Shown here one piece after another: positions 16,478 to 25,079 of a DNA stretch of 64,000 bases; positions within the stretch are counted from its first letter, which is position 1; every line of letters starts with the position of its first letter. Both the position numbers and the translations under genes were made by a program. The DNA is from Streptomyces sp. NBC_00341. Its GTDB lineage: Bacteria; Actinomycetota; Actinomycetes; Streptomycetales; Streptomycetaceae. The stretch spans positions 5,022,001 through 5,086,000 of the forward strand of contig NZ_CP108002.1 of the NCBI RefSeq assembly GCF_041435055.1, written 5' to 3'. The notes beneath the pieces are model-generated. The model was not told the DNA's origin. It saw only the letters and a program-made list of their open reading frames with translations, and ran no database searches.

Positions 16478-17443
16478 TCAGGTGGTGCGGGGGGCGGCGG
16501 CGAGCGCGGCGCGGAGGTGGCCGTCCGAGGCGGACAGGAGCGTGGCGGCGGTGGGGCCGTCGACCTGGCCGAGGATGGTGAGGATGGCGTTCTTCACCTC
16601 ACCGTCGGTGGCGGCGAGCGCCGCCTCGATCTCGGCGTCCGAGGCTCCGGTGGCCAGCGAGACGATCCGGCGCGAGCGGGCGCGCAGCTTCTCGTTGGAG
16701 GCGCGGACGTCGACCATGAGGTTTCCGTACGTCTTGCCGAGCCGGATCATCGTGATCGTCGAGAGCATGTTGAGGACGAGCTTCTGCGCCGTGCCCGCCT
16801 TGAGCCGGGTCGAGCCGGTGAGCAGCTCCGGGCCGACGACGACCTCGACGGGGTGCTCGGCGGCGGCGCCGAGCGCGGAGTCCGCGTTGCAGGACAGGCC
16901 GATGGTCAGCGCGCCCCTGGTGCGGGCGTGCTCGACGGCACCGATCGCGTACGGCGTGCGGCCGGAGGCGGAGATGCCGACGACGGTGTCATCGGCGGTG
17001 AGCCGCAGCGCGTCCAGGTCGGCGGCGGCCAGCTCCTTGCTGTCCTCCGCGCCCTCGACGGCGGTGACCATCGCGGACGGGCCGCCCGCGATGAGGCCCA
17101 CGACGTGCGCGGGGTCGGTGTTGAAGGTGGGCGGGCACTCGCTGGCGTCCAGCACACCGAGGCGGCCCGCGGTGCCCGCACCCGCGTAGATCAGCCGGCC
17201 GCCGCGCGCCATGCGTGCCGCGGTGGCGTCGATCGCGGCGGAGATCTCGGGCAGCCGTGCGGCGACGGCGGCGGGGACGGTCCGGTCCTCGCCGTTCATG
17301 ATCCGGGCGATTTCCTCGGTGGCCAGCTGGTCGATCTCGGCGAGCTCGGGACGGAACGCCTCGGTGGTGAGGGTTTCGAGCTGGGCGCGCAGCTCGCCGT
17401 ATCCGTCGGGAGCGGTGGCGTCGGCGTCGGTGATGGAGGTCAT
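16478..17443 (-). CDS. murQ: N-acetylmuramic acid 6-phosphate etherase
   Basis: 321 residues, a single SIS-fold enzyme. Motifs include YAGAGTAGRLGVLDASECPPTF near residue 95 with the catalytic Glu, then the segment VVGISASGRTPYAIGAVEHAR near residue 150 and TRLKAGTAQKLVLNMLS near 205. It cleaves the lactyl ether of MurNAc-6-P to GlcNAc-6-P and D-lactate, recycling peptidoglycan sugar. It lies between murR and murP, 41 bases upstream of murP. Confidence 0.96.
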   Translation of the reverse strand: MTSITDADATAPDGYGELRAQLETLTTEAFRPELAEIDQLATEEIARIMNGEDRTVPAAVAARLPEISAAIDATAARMARGGRLIYAGAGTAGRLGVLDASECPPTFNTDPAHVVGLIAGGPSAMVTAVEGAEDSKELAAADLDALRLTADDTVVGISASGRTPYAIGAVEHARTRGALTIGLSCNADSALGAAAEHPVEVVVGPELLTGSTRLKAGTAQKLVLNMLSTITMIRLGKTYGNLMVDVRASNEKLRARSRRIVSLATGASDAEIEAALAATDGEVKNAILTILGQVDGPTAATLLSASDGHLRAALAAAPRTT

Positions 17444-17480
17444 GGAGAGCGGCTCTGCTTTCTTGAACTCGTACGGTTCT

Positions 17481-17510
17481 GCGGGTGCGGGTGCGGGTGC
17501 GGGTGCGGGG
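17481..17510. repeat. GCGGGT hexanucleotide repeat (five units)
   Basis: Five tandem GCGGGT-type units in the murR-murQ spacer, ending just upstream of the murR stop side. The plus strand satisfies a G-quadruplex pattern (runs of three or more G separated by TGC). The operon mRNA carries the C-rich complement. Confidence 0.7.
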
Positions 17511-17523
17511 TTCTTCTGTGGCG

Positions 17524-18441
17524 TCAGCGGGTGCGGGGGTTGTGGCGGTGGGCCAGCGCCTCGTAGGACGCGGCGAGGGCCGGAGCCGCCGTCTCGTACG
17601 TGCGCTGCGCGACGCCGATGAACAGGCAGTCGACGACGAGGAGCTGGCTCGTACGGCTCGACATCGCGGCCGGGCGCAGCTCGCTCTCGCGGGCCGTGGA
17701 CGTGGTCAGCACGTGGTCGGCGTACTGCGTGACCGGCCCGTCGGGGCGGCCGGTGATCGCGATCGTGGTGGCGCCCCGGTCGAAGGCGACCCGCAGCGGC
17801 TCGATGACGTCGCCGGTCGAACCGGAGTGGGTGATCGCGATGGCCACGTCACCGGCGCGCAGCTGCACGGCGTTGGTGACCGCGAGGTGCGGGTCCATGT
17901 TGGCGTGCGCGATCAGGCCGATCCGGGCCAGCTTCTGGGCCAGGTCCTGGCCGACGAGAGAGGAGGCGCCGACCCCGTAGATGTCGATCCGGCGGGCGGT
18001 CGCGGCAGCGGCCACGGCGGCACCGAGCTGCACGGTGTCGAGCCCGGCGGCCGTGTCCGCGAGGGTCTGCTGCTCGTCGTAGGCGAGCTTGGCGACCACG
18101 TCCGCGATCGGGTCGTCCACCGCTATGTCCGCGGTGACGGCGGGCGCCCGGCCGGACTGCTGGTGGGCGGCGAGACCGGCGAGCGCGAGGCGCAGATCGC
18201 GGTAGCCGGGGTAGCCCAGGAGGCGGGCGGTGCGGACCACCGTGGCCTCGCTGGTGCCGGTGAGCTCGGCGAGACCGGTGACCGTCAGGGCGGCGCAGCC
18301 GGCCGGGTCGCCCGCGACCGCCTCCGCGACCCGCTGCATGGAACGGGTCATGGACGGCGCGAGCGTGCGCACCTTCGCGGCGAGGGCTGCCGGGGCGGGC
18401 GGCGAATCAGCGCTGAAACTTTCCTTCAGGTCATTGGTCAC
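17524..18441 (-). CDS. murR: MurR/RpiR-family regulator of MurNAc use
   Basis: 305 residues. Residues 1-90 form an RpiR helix-turn-helix (LAELTGTSEATVVRTARLLGYPGY). Residues 130-270 form a SIS sugar-phosphate-binding domain (RRIDIYGVGASSLVGQDLAQK, AITHSGSTGDVIEPL). First gene of the mur operon, with the operator palindrome starting three bases upstream of its start codon, so it likely autoregulates and responds to MurNAc-6-P or a related sugar phosphate. Assignment as MurR follows from linkage to murQ. Confidence 0.92.
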   Translation of the reverse strand: MTNDLKESFSADSPPAPAALAAKVRTLAPSMTRSMQRVAEAVAGDPAGCAALTVTGLAELTGTSEATVVRTARLLGYPGYRDLRLALAGLAAHQQSGRAPAVTADIAVDDPIADVVAKLAYDEQQTLADTAAGLDTVQLGAAVAAAATARRIDIYGVGASSLVGQDLAQKLARIGLIAHANMDPHLAVTNAVQLRAGDVAIAITHSGSTGDVIEPLRVAFDRGATTIAITGRPDGPVTQYADHVLTTSTARESELRPAAMSSRTSQLLVVDCLFIGVAQRTYETAAPALAASYEALAHRHNPRTR

Positions 18442-18443
18442 CT

Positions 18444-18460
18444 TTGAAAGATATTTTCAA
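18444..18460. promoter_or_regulatory. MurR/RpiR operator palindrome
   Basis: TTGAAA-GATAT-TTTCAA, a perfect 6-base inverted repeat in an AT-rich patch directly upstream of the murR start. TGAAA(n)TTTCA dyads are the usual RpiR-family binding site. Its position over the start region suits repression of murR-murQ-murP. Confidence 0.7.
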
Positions 18461-18543
18461 GACTTGTGTCCGTCAACCCCCCTTTGGTCCCGACCTCTGG
18501 CGGCAGCGGCGGGCGCCGCGGTGTGCAGGTGGACAATGGAGGC

Positions 18544-18912
18544 ATGGAGCTGAATCCCCTGGAGCAGGCGCTGCACACCGCCCGCGCACTCGTCATGGCC
18601 GACCTCGCCGCCGGAGACGTCGCGGAGGCGCAGATCGTCTCGATGGTCGAGGACGCGGTGACGCACCGCCGCTGGTGGGTCGAGCAGTGGCCGCAGGGCG
18701 TGGAATTCGTCGTCGGCCTCGTCGCCCAGGACGTCCAGGACGCGCTCCTGGAGCAGTACGGCCGCTGGCCGCTGTGCCCGGTCTGCGACCCGGGCGACCC
18801 GCACGCGCTCGACATCGAACCGGAGCTGGGCCCGGACCCGCACTGGGTCTGCACGAAGGCCACCGTCGCGGTCGCCCCGGTCGGCGCGCTCGGCGGGATA
18901 CTGCGCCCGTGA
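18544..18912 (+). CDS. hypothetical protein with short Cys motif
   Basis: 122 residues from the ATG at 18544. GTG starts seven codons further up are possible, since the GGAGG lies only one base from this ATG. Mostly helical N-terminal two-thirds (ALVMADLAAGDVAEAQIVSMVEDAV, then Trp-rich HRRWWVEQWPQ). A short Cys pair PLCPVCDPGDPH near residue 80 suggests a metal-binding knuckle, with a further Cys in WVCTK. Function unknown. Its stop overlaps the GTG start of the DUF4031 gene. Confidence 0.8.
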   Translation: MELNPLEQALHTARALVMADLAAGDVAEAQIVSMVEDAVTHRRWWVEQWPQGVEFVVGLVAQDVQDALLEQYGRWPLCPVCDPGDPHALDIEPELGPDPHWVCTKATVAVAPVGALGGILRP

Positions 18913-19184
18913 CCGTCTACATCGATCCGCCGGACTGGCCGGGCCACGGACGGTTCTGGTCGCACCTGGTCAGCGACGACTCGTTCGACGAGCTGCACGC
19001 GTTCGCGGCGTCCATCGGCTGCCCGGCGCGGGCCTTCGAGCGGGACCACTACGACGTGCCGGACGCCCGGTACGAGGACGCCGTACGGGCCGGGGCCCGG
19101 CAGATCGGCTCCAAGGAGCTGGTCCGCCGGATCACGGAGGCGGGCCTGCGCCGCCCGAAGGGGCGCGAGCTGCCGGGCCGGTAG
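18909..19184 (+). CDS. DUF4031 domain protein
   Basis: 91 residues from the GTG that overlaps the previous stop (GTGA). It covers the whole DUF4031 domain: VYIDPPDWPGHGRFWSHLVSD at the start, then ELHAFAASIGCPARAFERDHYDVP and a basic C-terminus. These small cytosolic proteins are widespread in actinobacteria and of unknown function. The frame extends further upstream, but that part only shadows the previous gene. Confidence 0.9.
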   Translation: MTVYIDPPDWPGHGRFWSHLVSDDSFDELHAFAASIGCPARAFERDHYDVPDARYEDAVRAGARQIGSKELVRRITEAGLRRPKGRELPGR

Positions 19185-19256
19185 CGCTCAGCGGCTCGCC
19201 GTGGCAGCGCTCAGCCGCTCCTCGTGACGGTGCTCAGCCGTCCGCCGTGACGGCGC

Positions 19257-20534
19257 TCAGCCGTTCGTCGAGGGGGCGCATACCTCCACCGCGTCCTGCG
19301 GCTGCGACTGCTTCGGCACGGCTGCCGGGGCGCTCGCCACCAGCCGCGACGACGAGCCCCGGCCGCGCTGCAGCCGCAGCGAGACCACGACCGCCACCAG
19401 CGCCAGCACGGTCATCGCGGCACCGGCCCACGCGGTCGCCGCGAACCCGAAGTCCGCGTCGATCACCGCGCCGCCGAGCCACGGGCCACCGGTGTTGCCG
19501 CTGTTGAACGCGGCGGTGGTCGTCGCACCGGCCAGCGTCGGGGCGGCGCCCGCGACGTTGAACATCCGGGCGTTCAGCGCCGGGGCCGTGTAGAACGCCG
19601 ACAGGCCCAGCAGGAACGAGAGCACGATCACGGCGACCTGGTTGGAGGCGAACAGCGCCAGCGCGGCCAGGAAGACCGTGGAGGCCGTGATACCGCTCAG
19701 CAGCACCCCGAAGAGGTGCGCGTCCGCGACCCGGCCGCCGATCGTCGTACCGATCAGCGCGCCGACCCCGAACAGCGCGAGGACGGCCGGGACCCAGCCG
19801 GAGTCGAGACCGGCGACGTCCGTCAGCAGCGGCGCGAGATAGCTGAACGCGCAGAACACCCCGCCCGCCGCGAGCGCGGTGATCGTGATGGACAGCCACA
19901 CCTGCCGGTCGCGGTAGATGCCCACTTCCCGCTTCAGCTGCGGCTTCTCCTCCGGTACGGGGATACGGGGAATCAGCGTCGCCACCCCGACGAGGGCGAT
20001 CGCGGAGGCCACCCCGACCGCCCAGAACGCGGAGCGCCAGCCGAGGTTCTCCCCGAGGAAGGCGCCCAGCGGCACCCCGAGCACGTTGGCGATGGACAGC
20101 CCGCCGATCATCACGGCCATGGCGCGCGCCCGCTGGTTCACCCGGACCATCGCGATGGCGACGGCGGCGCCCACGGCCCAGAACCCGGCGCACGCGAAGG
20201 CGCTGAGCACCCGGGACGCGAAGAGGATCTCGTACGTCGGCGCGAGAGCGCCCGCGACCTGGCCGAGCCCGAAGACCGAGATCAGCGCGATGAGCGTGGT
20301 GCGGCGGGGCAGTCGCAGGGTGGCCACAGCGAGCAGCGGGGCGCCCACCACCATGCCGATCGCGAACGCGGATATGAGGAGTCCGGCACGCGGGATCGAC
20401 ACGTTCATGTCGTCCGCGATGGGCGGCAGCAGTCCGGAGAGCATGAACTCGCTGGTGCCGAGTGCGAAGACGGAGAGGCCGAGTATGTATACGGCCAGGG
20501 GCATACGCGAGCGGCTAGCGGCAGAGTCGGGCAT
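19257..20534 (-). CDS. Cmx/CmrA-type chloramphenicol efflux MFS transporter
   Basis: 425 residues from the ATG at 20534 (MPDSAASRSRMPLAVYILGL). The frame is open upstream through the HD gene, but that is not coding. Twelve helices are visible. Characteristic pieces of Streptomyces CmlR/Cmx pumps are VYILGLSVFALGTSEFMLSG, RAGLLISAFAIGMVVGAP and PLGAFLGENLGWRSAFW. Predicted proton antiport of chloramphenicol-like drugs. No chloramphenicol biosynthesis genes are nearby, so it would be a housekeeping resistance gene. Export specificity is inferred from family likeness. Confidence 0.9.
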   Translation of the reverse strand: MPDSAASRSRMPLAVYILGLSVFALGTSEFMLSGLLPPIADDMNVSIPRAGLLISAFAIGMVVGAPLLAVATLRLPRRTTLIALISVFGLGQVAGALAPTYEILFASRVLSAFACAGFWAVGAAVAIAMVRVNQRARAMAVMIGGLSIANVLGVPLGAFLGENLGWRSAFWAVGVASAIALVGVATLIPRIPVPEEKPQLKREVGIYRDRQVWLSITITALAAGGVFCAFSYLAPLLTDVAGLDSGWVPAVLALFGVGALIGTTIGGRVADAHLFGVLLSGITASTVFLAALALFASNQVAVIVLSFLLGLSAFYTAPALNARMFNVAGAAPTLAGATTTAAFNSGNTGGPWLGGAVIDADFGFAATAWAGAAMTVLALVAVVVSLRLQRGRGSSSRLVASAPAAVPKQSQPQDAVEVCAPSTNG

Positions 20535-20629
20535 GACACGTCTTAACAGCGCGCTTACCTGTCGCATTCCCGGCCGGTGGCGCGGAGGCCCGCCCCCGCG
20601 TTCGCCCCCGCGTTCGCAGCCGCGTCCGT

Positions 20630-21304
20630 TCAGTGCGCGAGCAGCTCCAGCTCCGTGCGCAGGTTGTGCCGGGCCCTCGGCTCCCACTCGGCCGCCCCGT
20701 GCGGTGTACGGAACAGCCTCGGCAGCTCCAGCAGCTGCCGCAGCACGGCCGCCCGGCCCTCCCGGAACGCGTCCTCCGGCACGAAGCCGTACTCCTCGCG
20801 CACCTGGGCCGCGTACCGCGCGTACTCCTTCGGCGGCGACGCCAGGATCGCCAGGTCCGCGTCGCACAGCACCTCGCCGTTGCCGTCCCCGGCGGCCGGG
20901 TCGTGCGTGACCGTGAGCCGGACCAGCCGGGCGACCTCGGCGGTGGTCGCGGCGGGCACCCCGGCCTCCGGCAGCGCGCGCTCCGCGAGGACGGCGCTGC
21001 GCTCCTCGTTCTCGGTCCGGTCGGGGCGGTAGACCGCGTCGTGGAACCAGACGGCCAGCCGTACGGCGTCCGCGTCGGAGGCGTGAGCGGCGAGCGTGTC
21101 CACATGGTCCAGGACCGTTGCCAGGTGGTCGGTGGTGTGGTACTTGCGCTGGGGTTCGGCCCAGCGCGCCAGGAGGTTGTCCGCGTACGGCAGCGGGTCC
21201 GGCCCCTCGGCGCCGCGCCGGGCGGCGACGAGGGCTTCCTGCCACCGGCCGCGGAGCGCGTCGTCGGTGCCGCTTTCGTACGCCCTGCCGGTGTCGTCGT
21301 CCAT
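20630..21304 (-). CDS. HD-domain protein (predicted metal-dependent phosphohydrolase)
   Basis: 224 residues from ATG 21304 (MDDDTGRAYES). Conserved features are YHTTDHLATVLDHVD near residue 60 (first His), AVWFHDAVYRPDRTENEERSAVLAERAL near residue 90 (the HD pair) and LCDADLAILAS near residue 150. This matches the family annotated as predicted metal-dependent HD superfamily phosphohydrolases. Substrate unknown. It is followed after about 95 bases by the Cmx-like pump on the same strand. Confidence 0.9.
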   Translation of the reverse strand: MDDDTGRAYESGTDDALRGRWQEALVAARRGAEGPDPLPYADNLLARWAEPQRKYHTTDHLATVLDHVDTLAAHASDADAVRLAVWFHDAVYRPDRTENEERSAVLAERALPEAGVPAATTAEVARLVRLTVTHDPAAGDGNGEVLCDADLAILASPPKEYARYAAQVREEYGFVPEDAFREGRAAVLRQLLELPRLFRTPHGAAEWEPRARHNLRTELELLAH

Positions 21305-21419
21305 GCCACCGAGGTTACGACCTCCCGCGCGCGACCGGCCGCCGGGCAGGCGCCTCTCACCGGCCGCGCGTTCACGTAATACCCAAGTCCGCGAGGGAGC
21401 GGGATGGTTGGCTTGGGGC

Positions 21420-22073
21420 ATGGCTGACGAACGTGATCCCGAACTGCCCGGTCTCCTCCTGCGCACCGAGCGAGACGCCTTCATCCCGCTGCTGCGGTCC
21501 GCGGAGGCGAGCGATTTCGCCCTGCGCACCGCGTGCCCCGGCTGGACGGTGCGGCATGTCCTCGCGCACTGCGGTTCCGTGCTGAACCGGGTGGTGGAGA
21601 GCCGCTTCGAACCCGACGTGTTCAGCCCCGAGTGCAACGACCGAGACATCGCGGAGCGGGCCGGCTGGACGGACGCGGAGGTGGTGGACGAGCTGGAGCG
21701 GGGGATGGCCGAGGCCGGTACCGCGATCGCCAAGGCGGGCGGGGTGCTGGACGGGGTGGCGCTGGGGGAGTGGATCCACGCCGGGGACGTACGCGAGGCG
21801 TGGGGGCTCGACGGGGCGTACCGGGGCCCGGGGCTGACGCACGCGCTCCGGCTGCTGGCCCCGTTCGCCCGGCACCGGAAGACGCCGCTGCTGGTCGCGC
21901 GGCTGGAGGACAGCGGCGAGGAGCTGACCATCGGCACCGAGCACGAGGGCCGGGCGCCCGGCCGCTACCGGGGGGACGGGGCGACGCTGATCCGGCTGTT
22001 CGCGAACCGGCCGCTGGTGGGGACGCGGTACGAGCTGGAGGGCGTGAAGGAGAACGAACTGTTCGTGTTCTGA
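21420..22073 (+). CDS. maleylpyruvate isomerase-family, mycothiol-dependent enzyme-like protein
   Basis: 217 residues from ATG 21420. The N-terminal DinB-like helical bundle shows CPGWTVRHVLAHCGSVLNR near residue 40 and a further GEWIHAGDVREAWG near 115, positions that carry the metal-binding His residues of MDMPI-type mycothiol transferases. Predicted to use mycothiol, the actinomycete thiol, in isomerisation or conjugation. The substrate is not known, and no gentisate-pathway genes adjoin it. Confidence 0.88.
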   Translation: MADERDPELPGLLLRTERDAFIPLLRSAEASDFALRTACPGWTVRHVLAHCGSVLNRVVESRFEPDVFSPECNDRDIAERAGWTDAEVVDELERGMAEAGTAIAKAGGVLDGVALGEWIHAGDVREAWGLDGAYRGPGLTHALRLLAPFARHRKTPLLVARLEDSGEELTIGTEHEGRAPGRYRGDGATLIRLFANRPLVGTRYELEGVKENELFVF

Positions 22074-22113
22074 GCCCGTGTTCCGGGGGCTCGTAGACGC
22101 TAACGTGCGCTTC

Positions 22114-22920
22114 GTGACGAATCTGATGAATCCGGCGGACCGGGGGGACGCCTCGGCCGCACCGGCCCCCATGGACCTCAACGCGGACCTCGGTGAGGGG
22201 TTCGGGCGCTGGTCGCTCACCGATGACGAGGCACTCCTCACGTGCGTGACCAGCGCCAACGTGGCGTGCGGCTTCCACGCGGGGGACCCCTCCGTGATGC
22301 GCCGGGTCTGCGACACGGCGGCCGCCCGCGGCGTGCGGATCGGCGCCCAGGTCTCGTACCGCGACCTGGCGGGGTTCGGGCGCCGCTCCATGGATGTCCC
22401 GGCCGATGAGCTGGCCGCCGAAGTGGCGTACCAGATCGGCGCGTTGCGGGTGTTCGCGGAGGCTGCCGGGACCACCGTCTCGTACGTCAAACCGCACGGC
22501 GCCCTCTACAACCGCGCGGTCCACGACGACGAGCAGGCGGGCGCGGTGATCGAGGGCGTCCGGCTGGCGGGCGGCAGCCCGGCCGTCCTCGGGCTGCCCG
22601 GCTCCCGGCTGCTGGTCCGGGCCCAGGAGGCGGGTCTCACGGCGGTCGAGGAGGCCTTCGCGGACCGCGCCTACACCCCGCGGGGCACGCTCGTCCCGCG
22701 CACCGAGCCGGACGCGGTCGTGCACGACGCGGACGAGGTGGTGCGCCGGAGCGTCGGGATCGCGGTGGACCGGAGCGTACTCGCGGCCGACGGCGGCCGG
22801 ATCGCGGTCGCGGCGCGGTCCCTGTGCGTCCACGGCGACACCCCCGGAGCGGCGGCGATCGCCCGGCGGGTCCGGGCCGCGCTGGAAGAGGCGGGCGTCG
22901 TGGTGCGGGCGTTCGCATGA
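22114..22920 (+). CDS. pxpA: 5-oxoprolinase subunit A (LamB/YcsF family)
   Basis: 268 residues from GTG 22114; a GTG at 22078 adds 12 residues and is possible. The signature MDLNADLGEGFGRWSLTDDEALLTCVTSANVACGFHAGDP begins at about residue 20, and YVKPHGALYNR follows near residue 130. With PxpB and PxpC it forms the ATP-dependent 5-oxoprolinase that opens pyroglutamate to glutamate. The next gene overlaps by four bases, so the three genes form one operon. Confidence 0.95.
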   Translation: MTNLMNPADRGDASAAPAPMDLNADLGEGFGRWSLTDDEALLTCVTSANVACGFHAGDPSVMRRVCDTAAARGVRIGAQVSYRDLAGFGRRSMDVPADELAAEVAYQIGALRVFAEAAGTTVSYVKPHGALYNRAVHDDEQAGAVIEGVRLAGGSPAVLGLPGSRLLVRAQEAGLTAVEEAFADRAYTPRGTLVPRTEPDAVVHDADEVVRRSVGIAVDRSVLAADGGRIAVAARSLCVHGDTPGAAAIARRVRAALEEAGVVVRAFA

Positions 22921-23639
22921 GCACGCCGACGCCGGACGGGGCGAGCCGGGGGCCGGGGCCGGTCGTGCTGGCCGTCGGAACGGACGCGCTGCTGATCGAG
23001 CTGGGCTCCGGCGAGGAGACGGAGGCCTTCCACGCGGAGGTGCTGCGCCGCCGCTCGGCCGGTGAACTGCCCGGCGTACGCGAGGTCGTGCCCGGTGCGC
23101 GGACGGTTCTGCTGGACGGGATCGCGCGGGAGACGGCCGGGCTCGCCCGTGAGCTGGCGTGCTGGCCGGTACCGCCGCCGCTGCGGGCCACAGGGCCCGC
23201 GGTGGAGATCCCGGTCGTGTACGACGGCCCGGACCTGGACGACGTGGCGCGGGCGTGGGGCGTCGCCGCCGCCGAGGTGGCCGCCCTCCACTCCGGGACG
23301 GAATTCCGGGTCGCCTTCTGCGGGTTCGCCCCGGGCTTCGGCTATCTGACGGGCCTGCCGGACCACCTCCACCTGCCGCGCAGGGCGACTCCGCGGACCA
23401 GGGTCCCGGCCGGTGCGGTGGCCCTGGCGGGCCCGTACACGGGGGTGTACCCGCGCCCGTCCCCCGGCGGCTGGCAGCTGATCGGCCGGACGCCGGACCC
23501 GGCCGCCCTGTGGGACCCGGACCGCGAACCACCCGCACTGCTGGTGCCCGGGGCACGGGTCCGCTTCGTCGAGGCCGGTACGGGTACGGGTATGGATAAG
23601 GGTGCGGGATCGGGTTCGGCTTCGGGGGCGCAGGCGTGA
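22917..23639 (+). CDS. pxpB: 5-oxoprolinase subunit B (KipI family)
   Basis: 240 residues from ATG 22917, which overlaps the pxpA stop. It contains the KipI/allophanate hydrolase subunit 1 domain, with FRVAFCGFAPGFGYLTGLP near residue 130 and YPRPSPGGWQLIGRTP near 180. The last 20 residues are low-complexity Gly/Ser/Thr encoded by a degenerate TACGGG-type hexamer repeat (about 23577-23630), likely a dispensable, length-variable tail. Confidence 0.95.
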   Translation: MSTPTPDGASRGPGPVVLAVGTDALLIELGSGEETEAFHAEVLRRRSAGELPGVREVVPGARTVLLDGIARETAGLARELACWPVPPPLRATGPAVEIPVVYDGPDLDDVARAWGVAAAEVAALHSGTEFRVAFCGFAPGFGYLTGLPDHLHLPRRATPRTRVPAGAVALAGPYTGVYPRPSPGGWQLIGRTPDPAALWDPDREPPALLVPGARVRFVEAGTGTGMDKGAGSGSASGAQA

Positions 23640-24502
23640 GCGCCGGGATCGAGGTCGTGCGCGCCGGGGCGCTGACCACCGTGCAGGACGAGGGGCGCTT
23701 CGGCCACGCGCACCTGGGGGTGGGCCGGGCGGGCGCCCTGGACGCGCCGTCAGCCCGGCTCGCCAACCGGCTGGCCGGCAACCCCGTCGGCGCGGCGCTG
23801 CTGGAGACGACCGTCACCGGCTGCGCGGTCCGCCCGGACCGCACGGTGCGGGCGGTCGTCGGCGGTGCGCCCTGCCGGGTGACGGTGGACGGGCGGCCGG
23901 TGGCGTGGGGCGCGGCGGTCCACGTACCGGCGGGCGCGGTGCTTGACGCCGGTCCCGCCGCGCACGGACTGCGCTCCTACCTGGCGTTCGCGGGCGGCCT
24001 GGAACCGCAGCCGGTGCTCGGCAGCCGGTCCGCCGACCTGCTCTCCGGCCTCGGCCCGGACCCCCTGAGCGACGGCGACGTGCTGCCGCTGGGCCCGCCC
24101 CCGCCGGCCGGCCCCCCGGCGACGGCGGCCGTTCCGTGGCCGGGGGTGCCCGCCGAACTCGTGCTCCCGGTGCTCCTCGGCCCCCGCCACACCTGGTTCA
24201 CGGCCGACGCCCTGCGCACGCTCACCACCGCCGCGTACCGCGTCTCGGCGCAGAGCAACCGGATCGGCCTGCGCACCGAGGGGCCCGAGCTGGCCCGTGC
24301 CCGGCAGGGCGAACTGCCCAGCGAGGGCATGGTTCTGGGTGCGATCCAGATCCCGCCGGACGGCCGCCCGGTGATGTTCCTGAACGACCATCCGACGACG
24401 GGCGGTTACCCCGTGGTGGGTGTCGTCCCGGAATCCGCACTGGCCGGGGCGGCGCGGGTGGCGCCGGGGACGGTGGTGCGGTTCGTGCGCACGGCGAGGT
24501 GA
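23636..24502 (+). CDS. pxpC: 5-oxoprolinase subunit C (KipA/biotin-dependent carboxyltransferase-like)
   Basis: 288 residues from GTG 23636, overlapping the pxpB stop. It starts with IEVVRAGALTTVQDEGRFGHAHLGVGRAGALD, the classic KipA N-terminus, and has AQSNRIGLRTEGPEL near residue 200 and PSEGMVLGAIQIPPDGRPVM near 225. It completes the PxpABC complex for pyroglutamate use as a carbon and nitrogen source or for detoxification. Confidence 0.95.
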   Translation: MSAGIEVVRAGALTTVQDEGRFGHAHLGVGRAGALDAPSARLANRLAGNPVGAALLETTVTGCAVRPDRTVRAVVGGAPCRVTVDGRPVAWGAAVHVPAGAVLDAGPAAHGLRSYLAFAGGLEPQPVLGSRSADLLSGLGPDPLSDGDVLPLGPPPPAGPPATAAVPWPGVPAELVLPVLLGPRHTWFTADALRTLTTAAYRVSAQSNRIGLRTEGPELARARQGELPSEGMVLGAIQIPPDGRPVMFLNDHPTTGGYPVVGVVPESALAGAARVAPGTVVRFVRTAR

Positions 24503-24536
24503 TCCACGGGGGCGTTCACCGACGGCCGGGCGGCCC

Positions 24537-25079
24537 TCAGTTCGCGGCGGGCAGCCCGAAGTGCTCGGTGATGATCCGCATCGTCACGGCTCCGTCGGCG
24601 TTGTACGACGGATCGGCGTCGTACACGGGGGTCTCCCGGCCGACGATCCCGGCGGCGAGCAGCTCCCGGATCAGCAGGTCGCCGCTGCGGTTCGCCTCAC
24701 GGCGCATCCCGATGTTGAAGTAGTCCAGCTCGAACCCGCCCCGGCTGTAGGAGTAGTGGAACGGGTGGTCGTCGCAGTGCGGGACCCCGTAGTTCTGCCC
24801 GTGCGGGCATTCACACGCGGGGGTGGAGGCCAGGAAGACCGTGACCACCCGGTCGGGCCCGCCGAACCGCTCGTCGTAGCGGAACCCGGTGATGTCACAT
24901 GCCAGCCGCAGGGCCGCCGCGCCACTGACGGCGGCCGCGTCGTACGTCACCCAGGCCCAGCCGTCCGACTCGCCCGCCGTGCGGACGGGGAGCGCCGCCT
25001 CGGTGGAGACGGCGGTGAGGGTGGGCAGGTCCAGGCCCCTGGCGTAGATGACGTAGGTGTTCGGGGCGATCGGGTTCAC
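24537..25079 (-). CDS. hypothetical protein, tandem paralogue 2
   Basis: 180 residues, soluble. It shares a layout with the gene just upstream: an N-terminal strand-helix, a GWAW motif after a Gly-Glu pair (AGESDGWAWVTYD), a long strand (VVTVFLAS) followed by Cys/His-containing loop (CECPHGQNY, HCDDHPFH), then FNIG and a C-terminal helix (LLIRELLAAGIVG, then MRIITEHFGLP). It overlaps the upstream gene by four bases. Function unknown. The Cys/His loop is richer here than in the paralogue and might bind metal. Confidence 0.85.
   Translation of the reverse strand: MNPIAPNTYVIYARGLDLPTLTAVSTEAALPVRTAGESDGWAWVTYDAAAVSGAAALRLACDITGFRYDERFGGPDRVVTVFLASTPACECPHGQNYGVPHCDDHPFHYSYSRGGFELDYFNIGMRREANRSGDLLIRELLAAGIVGRETPVYDADPSYNADGAVTMRIITEHFGLPAAN

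Noticed and set aside
18909..21304. Chloramphenicol or other antibiotic gene cluster around the Cmx-like pump
   Set aside because: The neighbours are DUF4031, HD-domain and isomerase genes with no synthases or tailoring enzymes.
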